From assembly GCA_046094385.1 (NCBI GenBank), contig JBJTHJ010000057.1, positions 22,572 through 86,571 on the forward strand: 64,000 nucleotides of DNA, written 5' to 3'. Positions 18,307-26,569 of the stretch are shown one piece after another. Source of the stretch: ZLKRG08 sp046094385. GTDB lineage: Bacteria; Actinomycetota; Actinomycetes; Nanopelagicales; Nanopelagicaceae. Positions within the stretch are counted from its first letter, which is position 1, and each line of letters starts with the position of its first letter. Position numbers and translations under genes: made by a program. A model generated the notes under the pieces. It was given only the letters and a program-made list of their open reading frames with translations. It was not told the DNA's origin and made no database searches.

Positions 18307-19131
18307 CTAGTAGTTTTTCTGCGCGATTGCGCAATATGCAGAGATATCCAAAGCTTCACCACGTAGAGTGGGATCGATACCTGCAGATTTAATTATCTGC
18401 TGCGCATCATCTCCAAGTATTTGCGACATAGAAGAACGGATCATTTTGCGTCTTTGAGAGAAGGCGGCATCGATCAAAGCGAAAACTTCTCTTCTAAACT
18501 TCTCATCTCCGAGCGCATCGTGCCGCTTAAAGTAGACCAACTTTGAATCAACATTAGGTACTGGCCAAAAGATATTTCGTGAGATGTTCCCAGAGAGCGA
18601 GATGTCCGCCCACCACGAACCTTTAAGGCTAGGCACGCCAAAATCCTTACCCCCTGGCTTTGCCGCTAACCTATCGGCCACCTCTGCTTGCACCATAACC
18701 ACGCCTTCGCGTAACGACGGAAAATGCTCTAATAGATTCAATAAGACTGGGACCGATACGTTGTACGGTAAATTTGCAATCAAAACCGTTGGTGGATCTG
18801 GCAGTTGTTTAACCGACAGCGCATCTGAATTGATCACCGTTAATTTTCCATCTGGGGCATGTGTTTTTACGGTCTCTGGAAGTTGTTTGGCGAGTCGCTC
18901 ATCAATCTCGATTGCTATGACGGGCGCACCTGTCTCTATGATTGCTAAAGTCAATGAACCTAAACCAGGGCCAATTTCAAGCACTATATCTGTTGAATTG
19001 ACTTCAACTTGTCTCACAATTCGCTGACATACATTTGCATCGATTACAAAGTTTTGCCCAAGTCCTTTGGATGGATGTAAATCCAGTTTCGCAGCTAACT
19101 CGCGAATCTCGGTAGCGCCAAGTAACGACAT
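18307..19131 (-). CDS. rsmA: 16S rRNA dimethyladenosine transferase
   Basis: The 274-residue protein is RsmA/KsgA, which dimethylates two adjacent adenines near the 3' end of 16S rRNA. Visible motifs are the opening LHPSKGLGQNFVID, the SAM-binding DIVLEIGPGLGSLTL, the catalytic NLPYNVSVPVL and the C-terminal FSQRRKMIRSS. Its ATG overlaps the tatD stop in a TAATG junction. In mycobacteria rpfB lies between these two genes and here it is missing. Confidence 0.96.
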   Translation of the reverse strand: MSLLGATEIRELAAKLDLHPSKGLGQNFVIDANVCQRIVRQVEVNSTDIVLEIGPGLGSLTLAIIETGAPVIAIEIDERLAKQLPETVKTHAPDGKLTVINSDALSVKQLPDPPTVLIANLPYNVSVPVLLNLLEHFPSLREGVVMVQAEVADRLAAKPGGKDFGVPSLKGSWWADISLSGNISRNIFWPVPNVDSKLVYFKRHDALGDEKFRREVFALIDAAFSQRRKMIRSSMSQILGDDAQQIIKSAGIDPTLRGEALDISAYCAIAQKNY

Positions 19132-19988
19132 TATTCGAAAGATCCAAACAATCTGATGGTATTTGAAGTGGTAACTTGCGAGATATGTTCTGGAGAAGAC
19201 TGGCGTTCAGCTGCGATAAATCTGACGATATTTGCAATTTGCGCAGGGGTATTTAGCGCTCCGCGATTGGGGGTTGGGGCCAGGAATGGTGAATCAGTTT
19301 CAACTAGCAGCAGCTCATCGGGAACATACTTAACCGCAGCTCTCAGCTCTGGTGCATTCTTGAATGTTACGGTGCCAGCAAAGGAAAGTACGTAACCACG
19401 CTCCACACAATACTTTGCCATCTCAAGATCACCCGAATAGCAATGGAATATTGTCTTCTCTGGCGCACCTACCTCTTCTAAAGTTTTTAACACATCCCGA
19501 TGCGCATCACGATCGTGTATAACCAAAGCTAATTTATGTTTCTTAGCGATCTCAATATGCCTCTTAAACGAATAACGTTGTATCTCTTGGAGTTCAGGTG
19601 GGGTTCGAAAGTAATCTAAACCAGTTTCGCCTATTGCTCTTACCCTTGGATGGCTTGCTAATTCTGCAATTACCTGCAAATCTGACTCTAGATCTTCTAC
19701 AACTGGGGCTTCGTTTGGATGAAGAGCTACTGCGGCCAAAACTTTTCCTGGATAAAGTTCGGCTAGTTTCACGCACCATTTGGATTGTTCTGCAGAATAA
19801 CCAACTTGAATCAATCTTGTGACACCAGCTGCCTCCGCCGCGGCAATCACCTCTTTGATCTCATCAGATCCCGGTTCGGTATTGGTGACGATTTCTAGAT
19901 GGGCATGCGCATCAATTGCAGGAATTTTTAGTGGCTCTGGGGCTGGCGCTAGCTTGCGATCTAAATCGCGATTGTGCCGGTCCGCCAA
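19131..19988 (-). CDS. tatD: TatD family metal-dependent hydrolase
   Basis: The 285-residue TIM-barrel protein has the metal-binding DAHAHLE (residues 26-32), GETGLDYFRTP, the HCYSGDLEMAKYC region and the C-terminal VETDSPFLAPTPNRG of TatD-type 3'-5' exonucleases. Family members degrade single-stranded DNA or RNA ends and take part in DNA quality control. The start is a TTG placed immediately after the metG stop, which implies coupling. It overlaps rsmA by one base. Confidence 0.93.
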   Translation of the reverse strand: MADRHNRDLDRKLAPAPEPLKIPAIDAHAHLEIVTNTEPGSDEIKEVIAAAEAAGVTRLIQVGYSAEQSKWCVKLAELYPGKVLAAVALHPNEAPVVEDLESDLQVIAELASHPRVRAIGETGLDYFRTPPELQEIQRYSFKRHIEIAKKHKLALVIHDRDAHRDVLKTLEEVGAPEKTIFHCYSGDLEMAKYCVERGYVLSFAGTVTFKNAPELRAAVKYVPDELLLVETDSPFLAPTPNRGALNTPAQIANIVRFIAAERQSSPEHISQVTTSNTIRLFGSFE

Positions 19989-21551
19989 TTAATCTTCCAA
20001 CCTAGGAAAAAGCGGTGCGCTCTTTGTAACTTTACTTCCAGCAGGAAGTACGCCCCACTTAGCAGTATCTGCGATCTTCTGTGAACTTATAGAACCAAGT
20101 GATTTATCCGCGCCAAGGCTTTGCCAAAGTTTTTCACAAGTTTCAGGCATCACCGGATTTAATAGCACCGCTAATGCACGAATACCATCTGCAGTGTTGT
20201 ACAAAACCTCCATTAATTTACCGTGATTAGCCTCTTCTTTGGCAAGTGACCATGGTTCCATTTCAGTGACGTAAAGATTTATTCGTTTGCAGAAATCCAT
20301 AATTGAAAGAATGCCACCTTGGAAATCCAAAGCGCACATCGCGTTATCGGCATCGGATACCGTCTTGGCGAGAAGTTGCGCCAATTCACCGCCCTTTGCG
20401 GGTGCCGGAATTACTCCATCGCAATATTTCTCAATCATCGCGGTGAGGCGTGATGCTAGATTGCCGAAGTCATTTGCAAGTTCGCTGGTGTAACGCGCAG
20501 TCATGTCCTCCCAGGAGAATGAGCCATCACTTCCAAATGGAATTGCACGCATAAAGTAATAACGAAATGCATCCACCCCAAAATGGGAGGTGATGTCACT
20601 TGGAGCAATTCCGGTCAATTTGCTCTTTGACATCTTCTCGCCTCCAACCAACAACCAGCCATGTGCAAATACCTTCTTTGGGGTAGGCAACCCGGCTGCC
20701 ATCAACATCGCTGGCCAAATCACGGCATGAAAACGCAAAATATCTTTTCCAACTAAGTGAACATCTGCCGGCCATGTATTTGCAAACTTTTGCCCCGACT
20801 CGGTATCAGATTCATCGCCTAATCCGACAGCAGTTGCATAGTTCAAAAGCGCATCAAACCAGACATAAACTACTTGTTTGGTATCCCACGGAACCGGAAT
20901 TCCCCAAGAGAAAGTCGAACGTGAGATTGATAAGTCGCGAACTTCACCTTCTAGGAAAGAGATAACTTCATTTCTAGCGCTCTCAGGTTCACAAGCACTT
21001 GGATCCTCTCTGTATCTCTTTAAGAGCGCCTCTTTGAAATCAGATAATTTGAAGAACCAATTATCTTCATCAACAATCTCAACGGGTTTACTATGAATAG
21101 GACAAAGTTTCTGACCATTTTCATCCAGCAAATCTCCAGGTAACTTAAATTCCTCGCAGCCAACACAGTATGGTCCTTCAAATTTTCCTGAGTATATAAA
21201 ACCCTTATCCTTTAATCCCTGCAAGAATTTCTGAACACGCACTTTGTGACGATCAGAGGTGGTTCTGATGAAGTCATCGTTGGCGATATTCAATGCTCGC
21301 CAATTTGGCAACCAAGCATCTTCTACTAATTTATCTACCCACTGCTGTGGAGCTACGCCATTGGCATCTGCAGTTCTCATGACTTTCTGGCCATGTTCAT
21401 CGGTACCCGTCAAATACCAAGTTGCCTCACCTTTTTGTCTATGCCAACGAGTCAAAAGATCCCCTGCAACCGTGGTGTAGGCATGACCAATATGCGGTGC
21501 GTCATTTACATAATAAATGGGCGTAGTGACGTAGTAGGCCTTCTTGGTCAT
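19989..21551 (-). CDS. metG: Methionyl-tRNA synthetase
   Basis: The 520-residue class I synthetase has HIGH (PHIGHAYTT, residues 19-27) and KMSKS (GEKMSKSKL, near 306). A zinc-knuckle insertion carries cysteines in YCVGCEEF and KLCPIHS. It lacks the C-terminal tRNA-binding domain of some bacterial enzymes. The ATG has no Shine-Dalgarno site, and TAGAAT sits exactly six bases upstream, indicating a leaderless mRNA that continues into tatD, rsmA and ispE. Confidence 0.97.
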   Translation of the reverse strand: MTKKAYYVTTPIYYVNDAPHIGHAYTTVAGDLLTRWHRQKGEATWYLTGTDEHGQKVMRTADANGVAPQQWVDKLVEDAWLPNWRALNIANDDFIRTTSDRHKVRVQKFLQGLKDKGFIYSGKFEGPYCVGCEEFKLPGDLLDENGQKLCPIHSKPVEIVDEDNWFFKLSDFKEALLKRYREDPSACEPESARNEVISFLEGEVRDLSISRSTFSWGIPVPWDTKQVVYVWFDALLNYATAVGLGDESDTESGQKFANTWPADVHLVGKDILRFHAVIWPAMLMAAGLPTPKKVFAHGWLLVGGEKMSKSKLTGIAPSDITSHFGVDAFRYYFMRAIPFGSDGSFSWEDMTARYTSELANDFGNLASRLTAMIEKYCDGVIPAPAKGGELAQLLAKTVSDADNAMCALDFQGGILSIMDFCKRINLYVTEMEPWSLAKEEANHGKLMEVLYNTADGIRALAVLLNPVMPETCEKLWQSLGADKSLGSISSQKIADTAKWGVLPAGSKVTKSAPLFPRLED

Positions 21552-21557
21552 TTGGCT

Positions 21558-21563
21558 ATTCTA
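21558..21563 (-). promoter_or_regulatory. Candidate -10 box (TAGAAT) of leaderless metG
   Basis: TAGAAT is followed by six bases and then ATG of metG, with no purine-rich ribosome-binding site between. No T-box or SAM riboswitch is possible in so short a leader. Confidence 0.6.
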
Positions 21564-21622
21564 ATCTCCATTTTGATAACAAGTTAAATAGCATTGCTTT
21601 TAACTTGATTCTTGCCCAAAGG

Positions 21623-22474
21623 TTATTGGCTCTTCTTGGCGCTGACCATGGCATCAAATACTTGCCGCTTAGGTAAATTCAATTGCTCAGAAACGGCGGC
21701 AATTGCTTCCTTTCGTTCCATGCCTGCAATTTCCAATTCTTGGACTTTTTTGACGATTTCTAATTCAGTAATCGCTCTTTGATCTTCTGACGCTCCACTT
21801 ATCACCATCGTGATCTCGCCTAGAATCTCTTTGGAGTTGGCCCATTGCTCTAAATCCAAAAGCGTGCCTCGAATTATCTCTTCGTAGGTCTTGGTCATTT
21901 CACGGCAAATCACGGCTTCACGTTTTTGACCAAGTATCTTTACTGCACAATCGATGGTCTCTTTCAATCTGTGAGGTGCTTCGAATATCACTATGGTTCT
22001 GGTTTCAAATCTCAACTCCTCAAAGAACTTCTCACGACTACTTTGAGTTCTTGGCACAAATCCTTCAAAACAGAAACGATCAGTTGGAAGTCCTGATAAA
22101 GCGATGGCGGTGGTCACTGCGCTTGGCCCAGGTATCACCTCGATAGGAATACCTTCCTTGACTGCGGTGCGAACCAATTTAAAACCAGGATCACTGACCG
22201 TTGGCATTCCAGCGTCAGTTAGCACCAGCACGGTTTCACCCGATTTGAGAAAATCAATCAACTCAGTAGTACGTGCTAATTCATTGCCTTCAAAAAATGA
22301 GAGGATCTTGGCATCAGTCGTGATCTCTAAATCTTGACATAATCTTTGGAATCTTCGTGAATCTTCAGCCGCAATTATGTCGGCATCTTTGATGGCTTCC
22401 ATTAACCGAATCGAGGCATCTTTGGGGTTTCCTAAGGGGGTCCCCGCAAGTTGCAACTTCATGTGCAGAATCAT
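21623..22474 (-). CDS. rsmI: 16S rRNA (cytidine(1402)-2'-O)-methyltransferase
   Basis: The 283-residue tetrapyrrole-methylase-fold protein shows RsmI signatures: LAGTPLGNPKDAS near the start, AAEDSRRFQRL, VLVLTDAGMPTVSDPG, VIPGPSAVTTAIALSGLP and EAPHRLKETI. It 2'-O-methylates C1402 of 16S rRNA. An ATG four codons further in (22462) would fit family length better and is a real alternative. It is divergent from the mannosyltransferase gene, as in mycobacteria. Confidence 0.95.
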   Translation of the reverse strand: MILHMKLQLAGTPLGNPKDASIRLMEAIKDADIIAAEDSRRFQRLCQDLEITTDAKILSFFEGNELARTTELIDFLKSGETVLVLTDAGMPTVSDPGFKLVRTAVKEGIPIEVIPGPSAVTTAIALSGLPTDRFCFEGFVPRTQSSREKFFEELRFETRTIVIFEAPHRLKETIDCAVKILGQKREAVICREMTKTYEEIIRGTLLDLEQWANSKEILGEITMVISGASEDQRAITELEIVKKVQELEIAGMERKEAIAAVSEQLNLPKRQVFDAMVSAKKSQ

Positions 22475-22480
22475 CTCATC

Positions 22481-22486
22481 TACTCT
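22481..22486 (+). promoter_or_regulatory. Candidate -10 box (TACTCT) of leaderless mannosyltransferase gene
   Basis: TACTCT is followed by six bases and then the ATG at 22493. This spacing supports that ATG as the true start over an in-frame TTG at 22451 that would overlap rsmI. Confidence 0.5.
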
Positions 22487-22492
22487 TTACTT

Positions 22493-23716
22493 ATGTTTCC
22501 AGCACTAGCCATAACCTTTTTGGCATTTCTGCTGAGGGTTTTCAACTTATCGACGCCAAAAGGTTTGGTCTTCGATGAACTTTATTATGTTGATGGTGCG
22601 CGGGATTATCTTAAATATGGGGTCGAACTCACTGATGGTCAATCTGAGTTTGTGGTCCATCCTCCCGTAGGCAAATGGTTGATTGCAGCTGGCATTAAAT
22701 TATTCGGTGATAACGAATTTGGTTGGCGGATAGCGGCAGTTATCGCTGGAACTTTGACTGTCTATTTGACTGCCAAGATTGCTCAGCGAATCTTCCACGA
22801 AAATAAGTGGGCCACACTTGCTGCCATCTTGATGGCTCTTGATGGACTAAATCTAGTGATGTCACGTACTGCATTACTCGATATCTTTCTTACGCTATTT
22901 ATTCTGTTGTCGGTTAACTCTTGGCTCAAAGGTAATTATCTAGCATTTGCAATTTTTCTTGGTCTAGCTATGGGTTCTAAATGGAGTGCGCTTTATTTCA
23001 TAGTAGCGCTATTGGTTCTTGAGTCAGTGCTAAACCGTAACCTTTTAAGAGTAATCAAAGTTGGTATTACTTCAGTTCTCGTTTATTTTGCAAGTTGGAT
23101 TGGTTGGTTCTCATCCGATAATGGTTGGGATCGAAACTCCAAATCTAATCCATTGTCATCATTGATTAACTACCATCGCGAGATGCTGAACTTTCACACT
23201 AGTCTTACTGAAAACCACTCTTACCAAGCCAATCCATGGAGTTGGATTGTTATGGGTAGACCAACTTCGTTCTTCTATGAAGCACCTAAAGGTTGTGGCG
23301 CAAAGAGTTGCGCTCAAGAAGTCTTGGCACTTGGTACACCGATTCTTTGGTGGCTTGGTGCTGTGGCTCTATTGTTTTTGATTGGTGCAAACTTGCACCA
23401 CTTTGCAATGCGCGAATTGGATCTTGCGGTGCTGCTTCCCTTTATTGGGATTGTTGCCGGGTATCTGCCTTGGTTCTTCTTCCAACAGCGAACTGTATTT
23501 ACCTTCTACGCCATTGTATTCCAGCCATTTTTGATACTGGCAATAGTGCTACTTGCGAAAATCGCCTATGAATACCATCAAAAATTCAAATATGTGACGG
23601 CAACGCTGGTGATTATGATCGCGGTAAATTTCTTATATTTTCTACCGGTTTTCACAGGGAAAGTAATTGCCTACGATGCTTGGTTTGATCGAATGTGGTG
23701 GAATTCCTGGATCTAA
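22493..23716 (+). CDS. Polyprenyl-phosphate-mannose:protein mannosyltransferase (GT39 family)
   Basis: This protein of about 407 residues has around ten membrane helices and, in the first extracytoplasmic loop, the acidic motif of O-mannosyltransferases (VFDELYYVDGARDY). It would move mannose from polyprenyl-phosphate mannose to Ser/Thr of exported proteins. The mycobacterial counterpart Rv1002c is also divergent from rsmI. It is shorter than that enzyme (about 520 residues). The start at 22493 is supported by a leaderless promoter and gives the usual short hydrophobic N-terminus. Confidence 0.88.
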   Translation: MFPALAITFLAFLLRVFNLSTPKGLVFDELYYVDGARDYLKYGVELTDGQSEFVVHPPVGKWLIAAGIKLFGDNEFGWRIAAVIAGTLTVYLTAKIAQRIFHENKWATLAAILMALDGLNLVMSRTALLDIFLTLFILLSVNSWLKGNYLAFAIFLGLAMGSKWSALYFIVALLVLESVLNRNLLRVIKVGITSVLVYFASWIGWFSSDNGWDRNSKSNPLSSLINYHREMLNFHTSLTENHSYQANPWSWIVMGRPTSFFYEAPKGCGAKSCAQEVLALGTPILWWLGAVALLFLIGANLHHFAMRELDLAVLLPFIGIVAGYLPWFFFQQRTVFTFYAIVFQPFLILAIVLLAKIAYEYHQKFKYVTATLVIMIAVNFLYFLPVFTGKVIAYDAWFDRMWWNSWI

Positions 23717-23727
23717 AATTCCGAGAT

Positions 23728-24492
23728 CTAATCGTTTACTGCTTTATCGCGTTTTTGCGCAGTTTCCTCAGCTAACTGTTGATCGAAGACCTCATCAGCA
23801 GTCGGAGCTGCCGCCGCGAGCGCAGCGCGTTCTAACCGCTCTTGCTCCTCACTCCATGCACCTGGAGTCGTCAGATCAATTACTCGACGTGGCGTAACAG
23901 CTTTAGGCGCATTTACATATGTAGGTGTTGGGACTGAATTCGGTGTCCATGAGCTTCGAGTCGCGGCAGTACCTTGTGGAAGTAAAACCACGCCTGTGAT
24001 CTCGCGTTCTGCAAGTGGCACCCAGAGTTCTGGTTCGCTCTTCGGAGAAAGAACTTCAGAGAGATTAATGTGCGAGATGCCTTCGGTGTGGCGTTGCAAA
24101 TTCTCAATTCGGCGTCGCTGGATTCGCTCTCGATTTATGGTCCGTCGAGTATGTGCCAAATAAACAATAAAGCCGGAAATTGGAATTGCGATGTAAGCCC
24201 AATGTAATAAGTTCATAGTTGCACCCACGCTTGTTGCAATTAAAGTAGATAAAATAAGTAGAAAGAGAATCCTTCGTCGCAGCAGAGTTTGCGAGCGCTT
24301 ATATGGTTCATCTAGGTCTGTGTGTATAGCCATCGAGTAAACACTTTCAACATCGCCTGCAACCACTCGCAAAGCACTCTTGTAGCGTTCTACTGATTTT
24401 CCGGAGAACTCATCGTGTGTATGAATCCATCTTGGCAAAAAATAGGCAACCCACATCCCGATGATTGCCAAATAGATGATTGCCGAGGCCAT
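23728..24492 (-). CDS. sepX: SepX/GlpR-like cell division membrane protein
   Basis: The protein has about 254 residues, with one helix at the very N-terminus ending in a YFLPRW turn. A conserved segment (ERYKSALRVVAG) follows, then a two-helix hairpin (about residues 70-108) and a long polar cytoplasmic tail. This layout and the RimJ-like and glp genes next to it match SepX of Streptomyces and GlpR of Corynebacterium, the membrane receptor for Glp at division sites. The ATG at 24492 starts right before the first helix; a TTG three codons upstream is possible. The mRNA would have almost no leader (TAATCT nine bases before ATG). Confidence 0.75.
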   Translation of the reverse strand: MASAIIYLAIIGMWVAYFLPRWIHTHDEFSGKSVERYKSALRVVAGDVESVYSMAIHTDLDEPYKRSQTLLRRRILFLLILSTLIATSVGATMNLLHWAYIAIPISGFIVYLAHTRRTINRERIQRRRIENLQRHTEGISHINLSEVLSPKSEPELWVPLAEREITGVVLLPQGTAATRSSWTPNSVPTPTYVNAPKAVTPRRVIDLTTPGAWSEEQERLERAALAAAAPTADEVFDQQLAEETAQKRDKAVND

Positions 24493-24541
24493 GATGGCCA
24501 AAGATTAGTATTGTGAATGTCCGATTTCAGGTATTTACACC

Positions 24542-25090
24542 CTACTTGATAGCAATATTTTCACGGACATAGCAATGGTGATCTCTCCATGCCCCATCAA
24601 TGTGCAAGTAATTTGGCCGTAGGCCTTCAAAAATATAGCCACATTTCTGCGCGACTTTGATAGAAGGTTCGTTCTCTGGCCGGATATTTATTTCAAGTCG
24701 GTGTAGCTCCAACTCGGTGAATGCGAAATCGGTGACCATATTTACCGCCATTGTCATGTAGCCACGGTTGGCGAACTGGCGATCTATCCAATAGCCGATA
24801 TGCCCGCCCCGTAGCGCTCCATAGATAATGCCACTTAAATTTATCTGTCCAATCAGATTGGGACCTTTGAATATCCCAAATGAGAATGCGCGACCAGCCT
24901 TAGCTTCGATTCGATTGCTTCGAATCATCCGCGAAAAACTCATGGAGAGAGGTCCGTCTGAGGTCTTTGGGACGGTGGCCTCCCAATTTGAGAGCCATTG
25001 CCGGTTCTCCGAACGAATTTTTCGCCATTGACGACGATCCGAGAACATGAAAGGTCGAAGCAAGATCTCTCCGTTACTTAACTCAATCAT
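24542..25090 (-). CDS. GNAT N-acetyltransferase, RimJ-like
   Basis: The 182-residue protein is a RimJ/RimL-type GNAT acetyltransferase. Evidence includes LRPFMFSDRRQWRKIRSENRQW near the start, GQINLSGIIYGALRGGHIGYWID in the core and LEINIRPENEPSIKVAQKCGY in the acetyl-CoA region. It overlaps glp by four bases (ATGA) and lies between glp and sepX, the same position as rimJ (Rv0995) in mycobacteria. The protein it acetylates is unknown. Confidence 0.88.
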   Translation of the reverse strand: MIELSNGEILLRPFMFSDRRQWRKIRSENRQWLSNWEATVPKTSDGPLSMSFSRMIRSNRIEAKAGRAFSFGIFKGPNLIGQINLSGIIYGALRGGHIGYWIDRQFANRGYMTMAVNMVTDFAFTELELHRLEINIRPENEPSIKVAQKCGYIFEGLRPNYLHIDGAWRDHHCYVRENIAIK

Positions 25091-25992
25091 CTTATTCTTG
25101 GTAAGACCACGGCAACTACCGTATCTCCTGCTCGTAAACGATCGCCTGAGTTAACTGAAACCATTGCGTTGGCGTTGGCAAGACTTATGAAATCTTCCTG
25201 CTCAGAAAATATCGAAACTGATGCATTATCTTCGCTAAGTTGCGCCAAGAGATAGCTGCGTTCATTGCTGCTCTCCTTAAAATCGCGCTCTAGTTTCACC
25301 TTCACTGATGGACAATAGATCTCACGCGCGCCAAGCATCGTTCTAATCATTGGCCTGACAAATAGTTGCATCGCGATATATGCAGCGATTGGATCTCCAG
25401 GTAAGGTGATCACTGGTGTTTTATCAGGACCTATAACCCCAAAATTGAATCTACCAGTGTTGGCAAGTTCCAGATCCACCACGGTGATCTCTCCGATTGC
25501 TGAAAGCGCTTTAGTTATAAGATCAAATGAATCATCATGCCGCTCACCACTTACGACAATCAAATCAGCGCGAACTAATTGGTCCTCTACAACATCTCTT
25601 AGCTCAGATTCGTTATCTGGTATCGAATGCACACGGTAGCCAACACCGCCAATCTCTCTGACCATGGTTGTTAATTGCCAAGAATTGGTTTCGAACTCTT
25701 CCGTTCCTGAAATTGAGTTACCAGGTTCAATCAAATCTGGGCCGGCAGAAATCACGACGACTCGTGGTTGCGGCATGGTTGGCAATTGCCCCAAACCTAA
25801 TGACGCAGCTAGCCCGATTGTGGTTGATCTAATTGGAGTTCCCGCTTTAAGAACCACTCTCTCTGCCGCAAAAAGGTCCTCGGCCAAAGTCGCGCCATGA
25901 GCATCTAGCAATGGCAATTCGATGGGATCCAATGGGTGAACCACCGAAAGTAGCGCCGTTAAGAACTCATCTACCCGCATTCGCTCTAACAT
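25087..25992 (-). CDS. glp: Glp (gephyrin/MoeA-like) protein lacking MoeA domain II and active-site motifs
   Basis: At 301 residues it is about 100 shorter than MoeA/Glp. The first 46 residues match the start of MoeA. The sequence then jumps directly to the segment before the MogA-like domain (VLKAGTPIRSTTIGLAASLGLG, PRVVVISAGPDLIEPG), so the part with the MoeA motif DNSAMDGYA is gone. The substrate motif GGVSxGxxD is replaced by VSGERHDDSFD and LPGNP by LPGDP (197-201). It therefore looks unable to make molybdenum cofactor and better fits a structural divisome partner of the SepX/GlpR protein encoded two genes downstream. TAGGAT lies six bases before the ATG. Confidence 0.8.
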   Translation of the reverse strand: MLERMRVDEFLTALLSVVHPLDPIELPLLDAHGATLAEDLFAAERVVLKAGTPIRSTTIGLAASLGLGQLPTMPQPRVVVISAGPDLIEPGNSISGTEEFETNSWQLTTMVREIGGVGYRVHSIPDNESELRDVVEDQLVRADLIVVSGERHDDSFDLITKALSAIGEITVVDLELANTGRFNFGVIGPDKTPVITLPGDPIAAYIAMQLFVRPMIRTMLGAREIYCPSVKVKLERDFKESSNERSYLLAQLSEDNASVSIFSEQEDFISLANANAMVSVNSGDRLRAGDTVVAVVLPRIR

Positions 25993-25998
25993 AATCCC

Positions 25999-26004
25999 AT
26001 CCTA
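25999..26004 (-). promoter_or_regulatory. Candidate -10 box (TAGGAT) of leaderless glp
   Basis: TAGGAT, six bases, then ATG. It would drive the glp-GNAT-sepX transcript as a leaderless mRNA. Confidence 0.55.
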
Positions 26005-26041
26005 TTTGAATCAATTGGCAAATCTTGAGAAGGGCGCGTGT

Positions 26042-26563
26042 ATGGATAGCAAGGCTGAACTTCGAGAGAAGTTTTGGCAGATGCGCCGTCAAGAATCTGG
26101 ACACGATAACTATTTATATTTATTGGAAATTCCCGAAATTAAAACGGCAAAAGTCATTACTAGTTACTACCCATTTCCTGGCGAACCTAATTTGATCTCA
26201 TTAAATGAAGCCCTAATAGCTGAAGGTAAGACGCTGCTCTTGCCACGAATCGTTAATAAAGCGATGGAGTTTGTGAAATTTGAGGGCAATCTAATTTCTC
26301 GTGGCAAGTTCCATGAACCAACCGGAAATATCTTCATTGGCGAGATCAACGTCTCACTGGTACCAGCGCTAGCTATCGATAAGAACGGTGTCCGGTTGGG
26401 TCAAGGTGGCGGATACTACGATCGCTTTTTAACGAAAACTTCGGCATATCGAATTGGAATCATTCATGATCGGGAATACTGCAAGAAGCCTTTGCCTTAT
26501 GAATGGTTTGATCAAAAAGTAGAGGCAATCGCAACGGAATCCGGTTTAATCGGGGTTCCTTAA
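26042..26563 (+). CDS. 5-formyltetrahydrofolate cyclo-ligase
   Basis: The protein of about 173 residues has the family features: an N-terminal SKAELREKFW helix, the basic K/R-rich region and the C-terminal ATP/substrate motif RLGQGGGYYDRFL. It converts 5-formyl-THF to methenyl-THF in one-carbon metabolism. I chose the ATG at 26042, which has GAGAAGGG at good spacing, over an upstream in-frame start at 26006. It is divergent from glp, a neighbourhood also seen in mycobacteria. Confidence 0.92.
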   Translation: MDSKAELREKFWQMRRQESGHDNYLYLLEIPEIKTAKVITSYYPFPGEPNLISLNEALIAEGKTLLLPRIVNKAMEFVKFEGNLISRGKFHEPTGNIFIGEINVSLVPALAIDKNGVRLGQGGGYYDRFLTKTSAYRIGIIHDREYCKKPLPYEWFDQKVEAIATESGLIGVP

Positions 26564-26569
26564 AACTTC

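Noticed and set aside
21552..21622. Riboswitch or T-box before metG
   Set aside because: The -10 box is six bases from the ATG, leaving no leader RNA.
22451..22492. Upstream TTG start for the mannosyltransferase
   Set aside because: It would overlap the divergent rsmI start and add a polar tail; the ATG at 22493 has a correctly spaced -10 box.
25087..25992. Functional MoeA for molybdenum cofactor synthesis
   Set aside because: Domain II and the key motifs are missing, so the catalytic assignment is not supported.
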